Shown here: piece by piece, positions 1 through 8,944 of the stretch
Numbering within the stretch: the stretch's first letter is position 1
Layout: every line of letters starts with the position of its first letter
DNA from: an uncultured Bacteroidales bacterium
GTDB taxonomy: Bacteria > Bacteroidota > Bacteroidia > Bacteroidales > Porphyromonadaceae
Direction of reading: 5' to 3'
Length of the DNA: 64,000 nucleotides
NCBI GenBank assembly: GCA_947290775.1
Contig: CAMYPM010000001.1
Coordinates: 227,933 to 291,932, forward strand
Translations under genes and position numbers: made by a program
The notes under the pieces: generated by a model
What the model was told of the DNA's origin: nothing
Database searches by the model: none
What the model saw: only the letters and a program-made list of their open reading frames with translations

Positions 1-294
1 CTGAAGGGTGTCTCTCCCTATTAGGGTATCCGGATTCAGTAGCAGTACGTACTTACTTTGTGAAGTGCGTACTGCTTGGTTATTTGCTTTTGCAAAGCCT
101 ACATTGGCTTTGTTTGCGATAATATTTATTTCAGGGAAGCGCTTACGCAGATACTCCACGGAGCCATCTTCTGAGGCATTGTCCACTACATAGGTAGCGC
201 AGTCTAAGCCCTCGGACGCTATGCGAAGCGCCTCAATGGCTTGACTTACAAAGTACTTTACTTTATAGTTGACAATGACAACGGTTAGAAGCAC
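1..294 (-). CDS. Glycosyltransferase family 2, N-terminal part (cut by window edge)
   Basis: Translating the minus strand from a GTG at 292-294 gives an open 98-codon N-terminus that runs off the left edge. It begins LLTVVIVNYKVKYFVSQAIE and carries the GT2 landmarks VVDNASEDGS (nucleotide-sugar binding) and NVGFAKANNQ followed by LLLNPDT, as in rhamnosyltransferase-like GT-A enzymes that build surface polysaccharides. The GTG directly abuts the stop codon of tyrS (0-nt spacing) and the codon before it is TAA, so GTG is the only sensible start and the gene is probably translationally coupled to tyrS. Donor and acceptor sugars cannot be told from this fragment. Confidence 0.85.
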   Translation of the reverse strand, partial: MLLTVVIVNYKVKYFVSQAIEALRIASEGLDCATYVVDNASEDGSVEYLRKRFPEINIIANKANVGFAKANNQAVRTSQSKYVLLLNPDTLIGRDTLQ

Positions 295-1587
295 TTACTC
301 GGCAATGAGCAAATAGTAATTCTTCTTACCGCGTTGGACAAGTAGGTACTTGCCGCTTACCAGCATCTCGGGGGTAACCGTTGCTTGTGGATCGGTCACC
401 TTCTCTTTATTGATGCTTAAGCCACCGGCCGTGATGAGCTTGCGTACTTCTCCCTTAGAGGCAAATACACCGCTCTCGGCAAGTAGATCAACTACCGGTG
501 TCTGAGCCTCAATAGTGCTACGTGCCACGTTGTAAGTAGGTACGCCCTCCATTACTTCCAACAGGGTAGCCTCATCAAGAGCCATTAGTGCTGCATGCGT
601 ATCTTGCCCAAAGAGTATGCGGGCTGCACTCTCGGCTGTCTCCACTGCATCGGCCCCATGCACCATAGTCGTTATCTCCTGTGCCAAACGTTGCTGTAGC
701 AGACGCTTGTGGGGAGCTTCTAAGTGCTCTTTATGCAGTGCCTCTATTTCGTCAATTCCTATTTCAGTGAAGATCTTAATGTAGCGGTAAGCCTCATCGT
801 CACCCGTATTAATCCAGAATTGATAGAAGCTGTAAGGAGATGTATAGCGACTGTCGAGCCATACGTTGCCACTCTCCGTCTTCCCAAACTTGCCGCCGTC
901 CGCCTTGGTAATAAGCGGACAAGTAATGCCAAAGGCATCGCCTTGGTCAATACGACGGATCAGTTCGGTGCCTGTTGTAATGTTTCCCCATTGATCCGAG
1001 CCTCCCATCTGTAATTTACAGCCTTCCGTCCGGTAGAGGTGTAAAAAGTCGTAGCCCTGTAGAAGCTGATACGAGAACTCAGTAAAGGAAAGACCTGCTG
1101 CGCTACCATCCAATCGGCGCTGTACAGAGTCCTTTGCCATCATGTAATTGACGGTGATATGCTTCCCAATATCGCGAATAAAGTCGAGGAAAGACCACTC
1201 GTGCATCCAATCGTAATTGTTGAGCAGCTTAGCACCTGTAACAGACTTTGTATCAAAGTCTAAGAAACGCTCCAATTGAGCGGCAATAGCTTGCTGATTG
1301 TGGCGGAGCGTGTCTAAGTCAAGCAGATTGCGTTCTTTGCTTTTCATGGAGGGGTCCCCAATCATACCGGTAGCGCCTCCCAATACAGCTATAGGACGGT
1401 GTCCGGCACGTTGTAAGTGGCGCAGCATCATTACGCTGACCAAGTGACCGATATGCAATGAGTCTGCTGTCGGGTCAATCCCTACATAGGCGGTGGTTAC
1501 CTCTTTGTTGAGCAGCTCCTCCGCACCGGGCATGACCTGATGCAGCATACCGCGCTGCTTCAATTCCTCTATAAAGTTGATTTTCAT
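295..1587 (-). CDS. tyrS: Tyrosyl-tRNA synthetase
   Basis: The protein has 430 residues, the normal length for bacterial TyrRS, and charges tRNA-Tyr with tyrosine in the cytoplasm. Visible marks are the class I HIGH motif (residues 45-48, within ADSLHIGHL), the KMSKS-equivalent KFGKTESG near residue 232, and a C-terminal S4-type RNA-binding segment ([20 protein letters not shown]). The reading frame stays open for 80 codons upstream, but that extension has no family similarity and overlaps the promoter-like region. I therefore place the start at the ATG of [10 protein letters not shown]. The upstream gene-free region suggests this is the first gene of its transcript, followed without a gap by a glycosyltransferase. 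Confidence 0.96.
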   Translation of the reverse strand: MKINFIEELKQRGMLHQVMPGAEELLNKEVTTAYVGIDPTADSLHIGHLVSVMMLRHLQRAGHRPIAVLGGATGMIGDPSMKSKERNLLDLDTLRHNQQAIAAQLERFLDFDTKSVTGAKLLNNYDWMHEWSFLDFIRDIGKHITVNYMMAKDSVQRRLDGSAAGLSFTEFSYQLLQGYDFLHLYRTEGCKLQMGGSDQWGNITTGTELIRRIDQGDAFGITCPLITKADGGKFGKTESGNVWLDSRYTSPYSFYQFWINTGDDEAYRYIKIFTEIGIDEIEALHKEHLEAPHKRLLQQRLAQEITTMVHGADAVETAESAARILFGQDTHAALMALDEATLLEVMEGVPTYNVARSTIEAQTPVVDLLAESGVFASKGEVRKLITAGGLSINKEKVTDPQATVTPEMLVSGKYLLVQRGKKNYYLLIAE

Positions 1588-1615
1588 CCTCTTGTTTCTT
1601 CTACATATTTCCGGA

Positions 1616-1623
1616 CAAAGGTA
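1616..1623 (-). promoter_or_regulatory. Candidate -7 box for tyrS
   Basis: Read on the minus strand this is TACCTTTG, a match to the Bacteroidota -7 consensus TAnnTTTG, lying 29 nt upstream of the tyrS ATG. A convincing -33 TTTG at the usual spacing is not visible; a TTG occurs slightly too far upstream. Confidence 0.4.
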
Positions 1624-2181
1624 CGCATTTATCATGTGTGCCCACACAATGGTGCGAATAACATTTCGAGGAAGAGGAATAAACCACATTATCAATGATA
1701 TTCTGGTAGGGAAATGTCCCTCCCTTTCTTTGGATGACCTTTTATACCTTGAAGAATACATAACTGAAGCAACACAGATGGAAAGGAGAAAAGGAGAATT
1801 AAACAAAAAGAGAACGGATGCTATCAATCATTTCTATTACCTTGATGCTTCTATTGGGAGTAACAAAGTAGTAATAGTTCTTGCTATGGAAGTAATACGA
1901 GGAGAAATTGAAGTTTTCCCTTACTCAATATATGAAAAAAAGAAGAGCTAACTCCCCAGGTTCGTACCGCAGATGTGGTATATAGCCTATAATTAAAGGC
2001 GGGCTGGGTGAGCCGGCTCCTCTCTGTACACAAAGATAGTACTTTATTTGATTATACGTATATTGTCGTTAATTGAGAGGTTATCTTTATTGGGGCATAC
2101 GAGTAATAGAAGACTTTAAGGAGGGCGTCTTGATTCTGAGAGATGATGTTATAAACGGAGACATCTCCCTATAAAATACAA

Positions 2182-2209
2182 CCACCGATAAGCATATGCT
2201 AGTCGGTGG
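2182..2209. other. Hairpin of unknown role
   Basis: CCACCGA and TCGGTGG form a 7-bp outer stem enclosing the self-complementary core AGCATATGCT. No T-run follows on either strand, so it does not look like a terminator. It sits in the decayed repeat region. Confidence 0.35.
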
Positions 2210-2286
2210 AGGATGGTCGAAAACTCTTGCGAGGATTGACGACCTCCCATATGCCACAATATGGACTTATTATTTTAGGTGGCATT

Positions 2287-2416
2287 GCAAATATAGTGTT
2301 TTGTCTTTGAATGAAGAAATAATTTATGTTTTTGAAGGGAAGGGCGAGACTCTGTAAGGTTAGCATAGAGTCGTCTCAAGATAATATCCTTATCTCTGAT
2401 TCATAACAAAGGTAGT
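2287..2416. repeat. Direct repeat R2, copy a
   Basis: This copy shares about 130 bp with 2882-3011. Both begin GCAA(A/G)TATAGTGTTTT and end in TCAAGATAATATCCTTATCT followed by CTGATTCATAACA. Similarity is strongest in the last 45 bp and patchy in the first half, so the copies have diverged. Confidence 0.7.
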
Positions 2417-2679
2417 GCCGGTACTCAAGAAAGATTCTCCTATGCGCAATAGCGAAGCAGCGCAGCTCTCCTTTCCGTCAGCTCATTTATTGGAGACTTC
2501 AATAGATGGAGTTATCAGCACTTTGATTATAAGAGAGAGCCTCAACGGAGAGTGCACTTTTTATAGTATCTCAGACAGTATGGATGTGAGTAAAATGAAA
2601 AAGACTCTAATTACACTCTTCACCGATGGAACTACAATCCACCTAAGAAGAGTCCATTAAAGTCTTTCCGCTACAAAGA

Positions 2680-2871
2680 TAGTACTTTATTGGATTATAG
2701 CAATAAAATTATTCGATTTGAACGAAAGGAGACGACCTAAGCTTATGTTAGCGCCAAAGAGAGCTTGGAGAAAACAAGATTATGACGAAACTTAAAGAAA
2801 AAGGTCTGTGATGATTACTCACAGACCTTAATGGAGAGGCACAGCTTGAAGTTATCGCGCCTTTTGCGGCT
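2680..2871. repeat. Direct repeat R1, copy a (contains a hairpin terminator)
   Basis: This 192-bp segment is nearly identical to 3008-3199 with no length change. It contains a perfect 11-bp hairpin at 2801-2829 (AAGGTCTGTGA / TCACAGACCTT). On the minus strand the hairpin is followed by a T-rich tract, which fits an intrinsic terminator reading leftwards. The left edge carries a minus-strand TACTATCTTTG, which matches the Bacteroidota -7 box. Confidence 0.8.
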
Positions 2872-2881
2872 CTACTCCATC

Positions 2882-3011
2882 GCAAGTATAGTGTTTTAAT
2901 TTTGAATAAGGAAATCATTTGCGTTTTCGAAATGAAATACGATACTGTGTGAGGTTAACAGAGAGACGTTTCAAGATAATATCCTTATCTCTGATTCATA
3001 ACAGAGGTAGT
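2882..3011. repeat. Direct repeat R2, copy b
   Basis: This is the second copy of R2. Here it joins directly onto R1 copy b, whereas R2 copy a is followed by unrelated sequence before R1 copy a. It ends in CTGATTCATAACA like its partner. Confidence 0.7.
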
Positions 3012-3199
3012 ACTTTATTTGATTATAGCAATAAAATTATTCGATTTGAACGAAAGGAAACGAACTAAGCTTATGTTAGCACAAAAGAGAGCTTGGAGAA
3101 AACAAGATTATGACGAAACTTAAAGAAAAAGGTCTGTGATGATTACTCACAGACCTTAATGGAGAGGCACAGCTTGAAGTTATCGCGCCTTTTGCGGCT
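3008..3199. repeat. Direct repeat R1, copy b (contains a hairpin terminator)
   Basis: This is the second copy of the 192-bp R1 segment, offset by 328 bp from copy a and differing by only a few substitutions. The same perfect 11-bp hairpin lies at 3129-3157. The sequence after TTTGCGGCT differs between copies, which marks the repeat boundary. Confidence 0.8.
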
Positions 3200-3248
3200 A
3201 ACGATGGGATTATCCGACCATCGCACAATCCCTATTTAATCGGTGAGT

Positions 3249-3334
3249 AAAAGATAGAGATGTTTTGTGTAAAAGGTACAGATGTTTCATTTGAAAGGTT
3301 CTGATGTTTTGCGGAAAAGATCAGAACATATGCG
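3249..3334. repeat. Dispersed 22-nt repeat, cluster 1
   Basis: Four head-to-tail units, each 21-23 nt, begin at 3249, 3271, 3294 and 3315. Their cores are AAAAGATAGAGATGTTTT, AAAAGGTACAGATGTTTC, AAAGGTTCTGATGTTTT and the degenerate AAAAGATCAGAACATATG. The family consensus is AAAGGTTCTGATGTTT plus 6-7 variable bases. Confidence 0.8.
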
Positions 3335-3350
3335 AGACTCCCCACAAGTG

Positions 3351-3392
3351 TATAAAAAGAAAGTGTGCAAGTAGTAAACTACTTACACACTT
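3351..3392 (-). terminator. Intrinsic terminator of prfB
   Basis: Arms AAGTGTG-C-AAGTAGT and ACTACTT-A-CACACTT pair with a single mismatch. On the minus strand the hairpin is followed by TCTTTTTATA. It lies about 75 nt beyond the prfB stop codon. Confidence 0.7.
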
Positions 3393-3468
3393 TTGCACAC
3401 GGAGGCGCTAATGCTTTGTACTACTTTCGATTGAATGCTGTGGCCCCTCTCTCTGGCGTGTAGCCTTT

Positions 3469-4591
3469 TTACGGATTGGTATTAGTGGCACCAAATTCCA
3501 TCAAATAGGCCTTTAGGAAGTCGTCAATCTCTCCATCCATTACAGCGTTTACATTGCTTGTCTGGTAGCCGGTGCGGTGGTCTTTGACGCGCCTATCGTC
3601 AAATACATAGCTTCTTATTTGGCTTCCCCACTCAATCTTCTTTTTACCGGCTTCAATCTCAGATTGTGCTGCACGCTTCTTTTCCAAAGCACGGTCATAG
3701 AGCTGTGAACGAAGCAGGCGCAACGCATTCTCTCGGTTATCCAACTGCGAGCGGCTCTCGGTATTTTCAATCACGATTTCCTCCTCTTCGCCTGTGTCGG
3801 GATCTTTGTACATATAGTGCAAACGTACTCCCGTCTCTACCTTATTCACATTCTGTCCTCCCGCGCCACTTGAACGGAATGTATCCCATGAGAGTTGTGC
3901 CGGATTGACTTCAATATGGATGGTATCATCAACCAGTGGCACAACGAAAACACTTGCAAAGGAGGTCATTCGCTTGCCCTGTGCATTGTAAGGCGATACC
4001 CGTACCAAGCGATGCACTCCATTCTCGCCTTTTAGGAAGCCATATACGGAGTCTCCCTCAATCTGCATCGTTACTGTTTTAACGCCTGCCTCATCGCCAT
4101 CCTGCCAGTTGGTAATGGTTACCTTAAATCCCTTGCGTTCAGCCCACCTTTGGTAGAGGCGCACCAGCATGGAAGCCCAGTCCTGACTCTCGGTACCGCC
4201 GGCACCGCTATTTACTTTCAGTACAGCTCCTAAGCGATCCTCCTCGGCTTGAAGCATATTGGCTATCTCCAAGTCCTCTATCTCACGAAGCGCAACCGAA
4301 TAAGCTTCATCCACTTCGCTCTCCTCTATAATGCCCTCTTTGAAGTATTCATAGGATAAGCGCAGCTCTTCGGCTTTTGAAGAAACGGAGCTAAAGCCGT
4401 CAATCCACCTTTTAAGCTCCTTTACTTTGCGCATTTGCTGCTCGGCAGCTTTGGAGTCACTCCAGAAATCGGGGTCTTGTGTTTTGAGTTCTTCTTCTGT
4501 TAGTTGGATTTTCTTTTGGTCGATGTCAAAGATACCTCCCCAGCGCTTCGGTGCGCTCCAGCAGGTCATTAAGCTGGTCTGTTGTAATCAT
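3469..4591 (-). CDS. prfB: Peptide chain release factor 2 (programmed +1 frameshift)
   Basis: RF2 recognises UGA and UAA and triggers peptide release in the ribosome. Translation starts at the ATG at 4589-4591 (MITTDQLNDLLERTEALGRYL), meets an in-frame UGA at 4526-4528, and continues after a +1 shift as DIDQKKIQLT. The total is about 373 residues. A frame opening at 4569 skips this site and would give a wrong N-terminus. The hydrolysis motif GGQ lies at about residues 244-246 (SSGAGGQNVNK). The stop-recognition tripeptide at about 199-201 reads SPY, not the SPF of E. coli RF2. The gene lies 36 nt downstream of the acyl-CoA synthetase stop on the same strand, so the two may be co-transcribed. 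An intrinsic terminator follows. Confidence 0.95.
4525..4540 (-). promoter_or_regulatory. prfB programmed +1 frameshift site
   Basis: The minus strand reads GGG AGG TAT CTT TGA C. It has a Shine-Dalgarno-like purine block, the slippery CTT, an in-frame TGA and the following C, closely matching the E. coli AGG GGG UAU CUU UGA C element. RF2 regulates its own synthesis here: low RF2 favours the slip, and high RF2 stops at UGA. Confidence 0.95.
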
Positions 4592-4627
4592 AATTTTTTT
4601 CTGATTGTCCGATCTAAATGATTGATA

Positions 4628-6448
4628 TTATTGTTCGTCGCCTTCACGGTACATATCCGCAATTTGTAAGGCATAATTTGTGTTGATTTGCTTTCTCCGG
4701 AGCTTGCCTGTGTGGGTCAATTCGCCTCTTTCTACAGAGAAAGGCGCCTTGAGTAGTGAGATGCGCTTGATCTTCTCAAAAGAGGCCAGGCTGGTCTGTA
4801 GCGATTCAATATGCGACATGAGAAAGCGAGTTATATCCGCCCGATTCGCCATCTCGTCGATACTAATCTGATTGTCTACTATACCATGTGCTACGGCCTT
4901 CTCCTTGAGGAGCTGCCAGTCAGGGTATATGAGGGCACTTACGAAGCGATGCCTATCGGCAATGACAGCCACCTCTAATAAGTAGGGGTCTGCCGTGAGA
5001 AGATTTTCTATCTGTTGCGGTGCAATATACTTCCCATTAGCTGTTTTGTACAGGTCTTTGAGCCGCTCTATAAAGAAAAGAGTATCGCCCTCCTTGCGTC
5101 CTGCATCCCCCGTGCGGAACCAACCATCCTCCGTAAAAGCCTCCATATTGGCCTCCGGATTATCAAAGTAGCCGGGCGTTATGGTTTCACCGCGGAGCTG
5201 GATCTCCTGAGTCTCCGGATCAATGCGTACCTCTAACCCGGGAATGATCTGACCTATTGAGCCGGGTATGAACCCTCTGCGCGGATAAGCCGATACGGTG
5301 GCACAGCTCTCTGAAAGTCCATAGCCGATAATAATGGGTATCCCCACCGATTGTAAAAAGTGATTGATCTCATCATTCAGCTCTGCCCCGGCAGTGGGAA
5401 AGAATCTGCCGTGCTCAATGCCTATAAAGCGCTTTAGCGCCATAAAGATAGTGTGTGCGTAGAGCCAATACGGAAGGGAAATCCATATGGGGGCATGTAC
5501 GCCCTTGTTGTAATAGTCAAAGTGAAAGCACTCCCCTGTTCTTATGGCGCATTTATAGAGCCAACGCATGAAAGGCGTACTCTGCTCAATATGGGCACGA
5601 ACAGCCCGATAAATCTTCTCCCAATAGCGTGGTACATTACACATCAGCGTAGGACGAATCTGCGGCATTAACTCAATAATGCTCCTTGGATCGCTTACAA
5701 TCGCTGTGCGTACCCCTTGTGATAGACAGAAATAAAACCAGATCTTTTCAAAGATATGACTGAGAGGGAGCACATCTACACTGGTATCCGAAGCGGTAAT
5801 AAAGGGATATAAACGGTGGTGATTCTCAATCTGCTTTAAGATCTGACTGTGCAGTACCTGTACCCCTTTGGGTTCGCCCGACGTGCCACTTGTGTAAATA
5901 AGTAGAGCGAGGTCTGAAGGAAGAGCCTCTCCATGCCGTTCTTTCACCAACGTCTCATTACGCATTGAGTCTCCCATCCGAATGAATTCATCGTAATAGA
6001 GCGAAGTGTGATCGTTGAACTGCTTAACAACTTTGCGGTCATATATGATAATACGGTCAAAGAGATTTTGCTCGCGCTGTACCTCATAAGCATTGTTGTA
6101 CTGATATTGTTGTCCGACAAATAGGGTTCTAAAGGAACTTTTCTTTGCAATAAAAGCCACCTGATCCGGAGAACAAGTGGCATATAAAGGAACTGAAACA
6201 GCCCTTGCAGCAAATATCCCTAACTCAGTAAACATAGCCTCTCGCATATTAGGGCTATAGATGCCTACCCGCTCCCCCGGAGCGATGCCGCAGCCTACCA
6301 GTGCTTTTGCTGCATCTATAGCTGCTTGGCTGAAGGCTTGTCCGCACATTTGCTCCCATTTACCCGTATTAGGATTGAGCCATTTGAGTAAATGCTTAGA
6401 GGAAAACTTATCAGCTATTAGCTCTATAAGGTCCGAAGTGTGCGTCAT
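4628..6448 (-). CDS. Long-chain fatty acid-CoA ligase (AMP-forming)
   Basis: The 606-residue protein belongs to the ANL/AMP-binding superfamily and would activate fatty acids to acyl-CoA through an acyl-adenylate, probably at the inner face of the membrane. The ATP-binding loop YTSGTSGEPKGV lies near residues 188-200. Further motifs are GYGLSESCATVSAYP, then DGWFRTGDAG and IERLKDLYKTANGKYIAP, the hinge and C-terminal lysine region typical of bacterial FadD15-like enzymes. Its start lies just downstream of the rho terminator. It is followed 36 nt later by prfB. A second, shorter paralog lies at 44381-46009. The acyl chain preference is not deducible. Confidence 0.9.
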   Translation of the reverse strand: MTHTSDLIELIADKFSSKHLLKWLNPNTGKWEQMCGQAFSQAAIDAAKALVGCGIAPGERVGIYSPNMREAMFTELGIFAARAVSVPLYATCSPDQVAFIAKKSSFRTLFVGQQYQYNNAYEVQREQNLFDRIIIYDRKVVKQFNDHTSLYYDEFIRMGDSMRNETLVKERHGEALPSDLALLIYTSGTSGEPKGVQVLHSQILKQIENHHRLYPFITASDTSVDVLPLSHIFEKIWFYFCLSQGVRTAIVSDPRSIIELMPQIRPTLMCNVPRYWEKIYRAVRAHIEQSTPFMRWLYKCAIRTGECFHFDYYNKGVHAPIWISLPYWLYAHTIFMALKRFIGIEHGRFFPTAGAELNDEINHFLQSVGIPIIIGYGLSESCATVSAYPRRGFIPGSIGQIIPGLEVRIDPETQEIQLRGETITPGYFDNPEANMEAFTEDGWFRTGDAGRKEGDTLFFIERLKDLYKTANGKYIAPQQIENLLTADPYLLEVAVIADRHRFVSALIYPDWQLLKEKAVAHGIVDNQISIDEMANRADITRFLMSHIESLQTSLASFEKIKRISLLKAPFSVERGELTHTGKLRRKQINTNYALQIADMYREGDEQ

Positions 6449-6453
6449 CGGCT

Positions 6454-6485
6454 AAAAAAAAGCGTGCAGTCAGAGGGCTGCACGC
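6454..6485 (-). terminator. Intrinsic terminator of rho
   Basis: A perfect 8-bp stem GCGTGCAG/CTGCACGC with an 8-nt loop is followed on the minus strand by a run of seven or more T. It separates rho from the acyl-CoA synthetase gene. Transcription of that gene therefore needs read-through or a promoter within the 53-nt gap or the rho 3' end. Confidence 0.85.
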
Positions 6486-6501
6486 CTTAATATATGATGG
6501 A

Positions 6502-8586
6502 TTAGCTATTCATCGAAGCAAGGAACTCCAAGTTGGACTCGGTCGCATCAAAGCGTTCCTTCACAAACTCCATGGCTTCTATCACGTTCATCTCACTAAG
6601 ATACTTGCGCAGAATCCACATCCTATTCAGGGTGATCTCATCCAATAACAGATCGTCCCGTCGAGTACTACTGCTCATGATATCAATAGCCGGGAAGATG
6701 CGTTTATTAGCAAGGCGGCGATCCAACTGTAGCTCCATATTGCCGGTCCCTTTGAACTCTTCAAAAATCACTTCGTCCATCTTAGATCCGGTATCGGTAA
6801 GTGCAGTAGCGAGGATAGTCAAGCTACCTCCGTTCTCAATATTACGAGCAGCTCCGAAGAAGCGTTTGGGCTTTTGCAATGCATTGGCATCTACACCACC
6901 GGAAAGTACCTTGCCGCTGGCCGGTTGAATCGTATTGTAGGCACGTGCCAAACGGGTAATAGAGTCCAAAAGAATCACTACATCGTGACCACACTCTACC
7001 ATACGCTTCGCCTTACTGAGTACAATCTCAGCTATTTTAACGTGACGCTCTGCCGGTTCATCGAAGGTGGAAGCAATAACCTCTGCATCTACATTGCGCG
7101 ACATATCTGTTACCTCTTCAGGACGCTCATCGATAAGAAGTACAATCTCATACACTTCCGGATGGTTCGCAGCGATAGCGTTGGCAATATCCTTCAGGAG
7201 GATCGTTTTACCCGTCTTTGGCTGTGATACGATAAGCCCGCGTTGTCCCTTGCCAATAGGGCAAAAGAGATCGACAATACGCATGGCTATCGGATCATAG
7301 ATAGTGGGTATATTGAGCGTCTCCAACTTGAATTTCTCTTGCGGAAAGAGCGGAGTCAAGTGATCGAACTGCACTCTGTCTTGTACTTCGTGTAGGGTGC
7401 GTCCATTGATACTCTTCAGTTGTGAAAACGGAAAGTATTTTTCGCCTTCACGGGGAGGTACAATGGTTCCTTCCACTACGTCGCCGGTTTTAAGAGAAAA
7501 GTTTTTAATCTGCTGTGCCGATAGATAAACGTCATCAGGCGAAGGTAGATAGTTAAAGTCTGAGCTGCGGAGGAAGCCGTAGCCCTCTTGTATTACCTCT
7601 AATACACCGGTAACGGGAAGTACACCTTTGAAGTCGTAAGGTTTAGTCTTCTCCTCTTTTTTGCTCTTTGACGGCGTACGTTTTTTGTCTTTCTCTTCAG
7701 AGGAACGCTTCGGGAGCATGCTATCAAGTAGTGTATCGCTCTCCTCATCGTGCAAAAATGTCATCTTCGTTTTGCCGGTCGTTGTATTGGTCTTTCGCAT
7801 TTCCGGCAATACTTCATTTAAGTCAGATACAACTGAGTTGAGTGATTTTGCACTATCTGCCTCATAAGCCTCCTTCTGAATGTCAATGCTTTGGCTTGAC
7901 AAGTCGGTGATTACTTCCGATAAAGTGCTGCCCGGCTTATTGTTAGCGACAGGTTCTTCCACAATGGCAGGATGACGGAAGGAATCTTCTCCTTTCTTCG
8001 CAGCATGGAGCGTGCCTATTACTTCGTCCAAATCACTCACAACAGCATCTAAAGCACTTGTACTGCTCGAGGAGTTGCGGCGATCCTTAGCTTGCTGTGA
8101 ATGCATATCGCCTATTGCATCATCTAAATCGGAGATAATATCGGAGGCGTGTTTCCTATTCCCTCTCCCTTGAGGCTGCGTAGCTTCTTGGCTATCGTCT
8201 AAGAGTGCGGGATGCTTAGGCTTAGCAGTTGCTTCTTTGAAAGCATTTGGTTTTTCTTTATCCGTCTTCTCTTTTGTATCAGCATCATCCAGCTTTCGAG
8301 CGGGGCGTTTATTCACAGTAGTTGCTACTTTTTCTCTATTGGTTGTTTCCGTTGTTTTGCGTGTGCGGGGTGTTCCCTTACGCTTCGCCGGTTCGTTGCC
8401 GGCCCGCTTTTTGTTGATGTCCTTAATAGTCTTGCTGGTAGCTTCATAAGCCGCTTGGCGATCTAAAATAAGATATACAATATCGCGCGGCTCTTCGGGA
8501 ATCTCTTCAATGCCCATTTCTTGGGCGATTGCTACAAGCTCTTCCTTCGACTTGCTATCTAAATCAAATAATTTGTACTTTGGCAT
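6502..8586 (-). CDS. rho: Transcription termination factor Rho with long disordered insert
   Basis: The 694-residue protein is much longer than E. coli Rho (about 419). Residues 1-50 form the Rho N-terminal domain ([18 protein letters not shown]). Residues 51 to about 315 are a Lys/Glu/Ser/Thr-rich low-complexity insert. The RNA-binding domain then begins at about 318 ([14 protein letters not shown]). The ATPase core follows, with Walker A QPKTGKT at about 455-461 and [13 protein letters not shown] downstream. Rho unwinds nascent RNA from polymerase as a hexamer. Bacteroidota Rho proteins commonly carry such inserts, and in Bacteroides thetaiotaomicron the disordered region has been linked to phase separation. 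The insert here contains four related short motifs (see findings). The leader is about 210 nt if the -7 box at 8798 is used, and an intrinsic terminator follows. Confidence 0.96.
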   Translation of the reverse strand: MPKYKLFDLDSKSKEELVAIAQEMGIEEIPEEPRDIVYLILDRQAAYEATSKTIKDINKKRAGNEPAKRKGTPRTRKTTETTNREKVATTVNKRPARKLDDADTKEKTDKEKPNAFKEATAKPKHPALLDDSQEATQPQGRGNRKHASDIISDLDDAIGDMHSQQAKDRRNSSSSTSALDAVVSDLDEVIGTLHAAKKGEDSFRHPAIVEEPVANNKPGSTLSEVITDLSSQSIDIQKEAYEADSAKSLNSVVSDLNEVLPEMRKTNTTTGKTKMTFLHDEESDTLLDSMLPKRSSEEKDKKRTPSKSKKEEKTKPYDFKGVLPVTGVLEVIQEGYGFLRSSDFNYLPSPDDVYLSAQQIKNFSLKTGDVVEGTIVPPREGEKYFPFSQLKSINGRTLHEVQDRVQFDHLTPLFPQEKFKLETLNIPTIYDPIAMRIVDLFCPIGKGQRGLIVSQPKTGKTILLKDIANAIAANHPEVYEIVLLIDERPEEVTDMSRNVDAEVIASTFDEPAERHVKIAEIVLSKAKRMVECGHDVVILLDSITRLARAYNTIQPASGKVLSGGVDANALQKPKRFFGAARNIENGGSLTILATALTDTGSKMDEVIFEEFKGTGNMELQLDRRLANKRIFPAIDIMSSSTRRDDLLLDEITLNRMWILRKYLSEMNVIEAMEFVKERFDATESNLEFLASMNS

Positions 8587-8797
8587 TTGTTCTTTCTGCT
8601 TTTCCCATGAAATGGGGGCATTTGTTAGCTATATTGGGTATAAACAAAGGGCTCTGAGCACCATGCATTCCTCACTCTCTTCTAATGCGATAAATACTAT
8701 CTACATAGAAACTACCTTTCCCTTTAATGCCTCATATACAAAAGAATGAATCGAGGGAAGGCTGTTTATTTGAATAGCGGTTCTGCCCTTGCTGTTA

Positions 8798-8805
8798 CAA
8801 AGATA
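8798..8805 (-). promoter_or_regulatory. Candidate -7 box for rho
   Basis: The minus strand reads TATCTTTG, an exact match to TAnnTTTG, 212 nt upstream of the rho start codon. A -33 element at the usual spacing is not evident. The implied leader is long, which would suit autoregulation, but the sequence does not show a mechanism. Confidence 0.35.
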
Positions 8806-8845
8806 GAAAAAACTTTCAAATAAATAGCGGTAATGTAGAGACTAT

Positions 8846-8884
8846 AAAAAAGCTGTGCCTTATCTGCAAAAGATAAAGCACAGC
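8846..8884 (-). terminator. Intrinsic terminator of cydB
   Basis: GCTGTGC and GCACAGC arms are extended by TTATC/GATAA after one mismatch. On the minus strand the stem is followed by a T-run (TTTTTTATAG). Confidence 0.8.
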
Positions 8885-8944
8885 ATAGCTTACGAAACGC
8901 TCTCAAGCGGTTTACCTAAATGGAGCGCCTCGAAATAGGATCAA

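Larger units (their letters stand above)
1588..3468. other. Gene-free stretch of about 1.9 kb with decayed duplicated repeats
   Basis: No convincing gene lies between tyrS and prfB. The stretch holds two pairs of direct repeats (2287-2416 with 2882-3011, and 2680-2871 with 3008-3199), a third partial copy of the repeat edge at 2030-2055, a hairpin with 7-bp outer arms at 2182-2209, a cluster of the dispersed 22-nt repeat at 3249-3334, and the prfB terminator. Two plus-strand open frames (1577-1951 and 2415-2660) lack family similarity or ribosome-binding signals that I can recognise. They are at best gene debris. The picture is of a decayed mobile or duplicated locus. Confidence 0.6.
8587..8944. 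other. Intergenic spacer between rho and cydB
   Basis: This 358-bp spacer separates cydB from rho. It contains the cydB terminator hairpin (8846-8884) and the candidate rho -7 box (8798-8805). I see no gene in the remainder, which would be the rho leader. Confidence 0.6.

Noticed and set aside
1588..1827. N-terminal 80-codon extension of TyrRS
   Set aside because: TyrRS normally starts near the [13 protein letters not shown] segment. The extension has no family counterpart and crosses the -7 box.
1577..1951. Plus-strand open frame of 124 codons
   Set aside because: It begins inside tyrS and spans its promoter region, has no recognisable family, and lies in a decayed repeat region. It may contain old gene debris, but I could not support it.
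2415..2660. Plus-strand open frame of 81 codons
   Set aside because: It lies between repeat copies with no start context or family similarity, and its left edge is part of repeat R2.
2680..3199. Insertion sequence
   Set aside because: No transposase frame and no terminal inverted repeats could be found. Only a non-autonomous element remains possible, noted as a finding.
4628..6448. Horizontal transfer of an acyl-CoA synthetase
   Set aside because: Two paralogs of different length are usual in Bacteroidota and I saw no mobile-element borders or clear compositional break.
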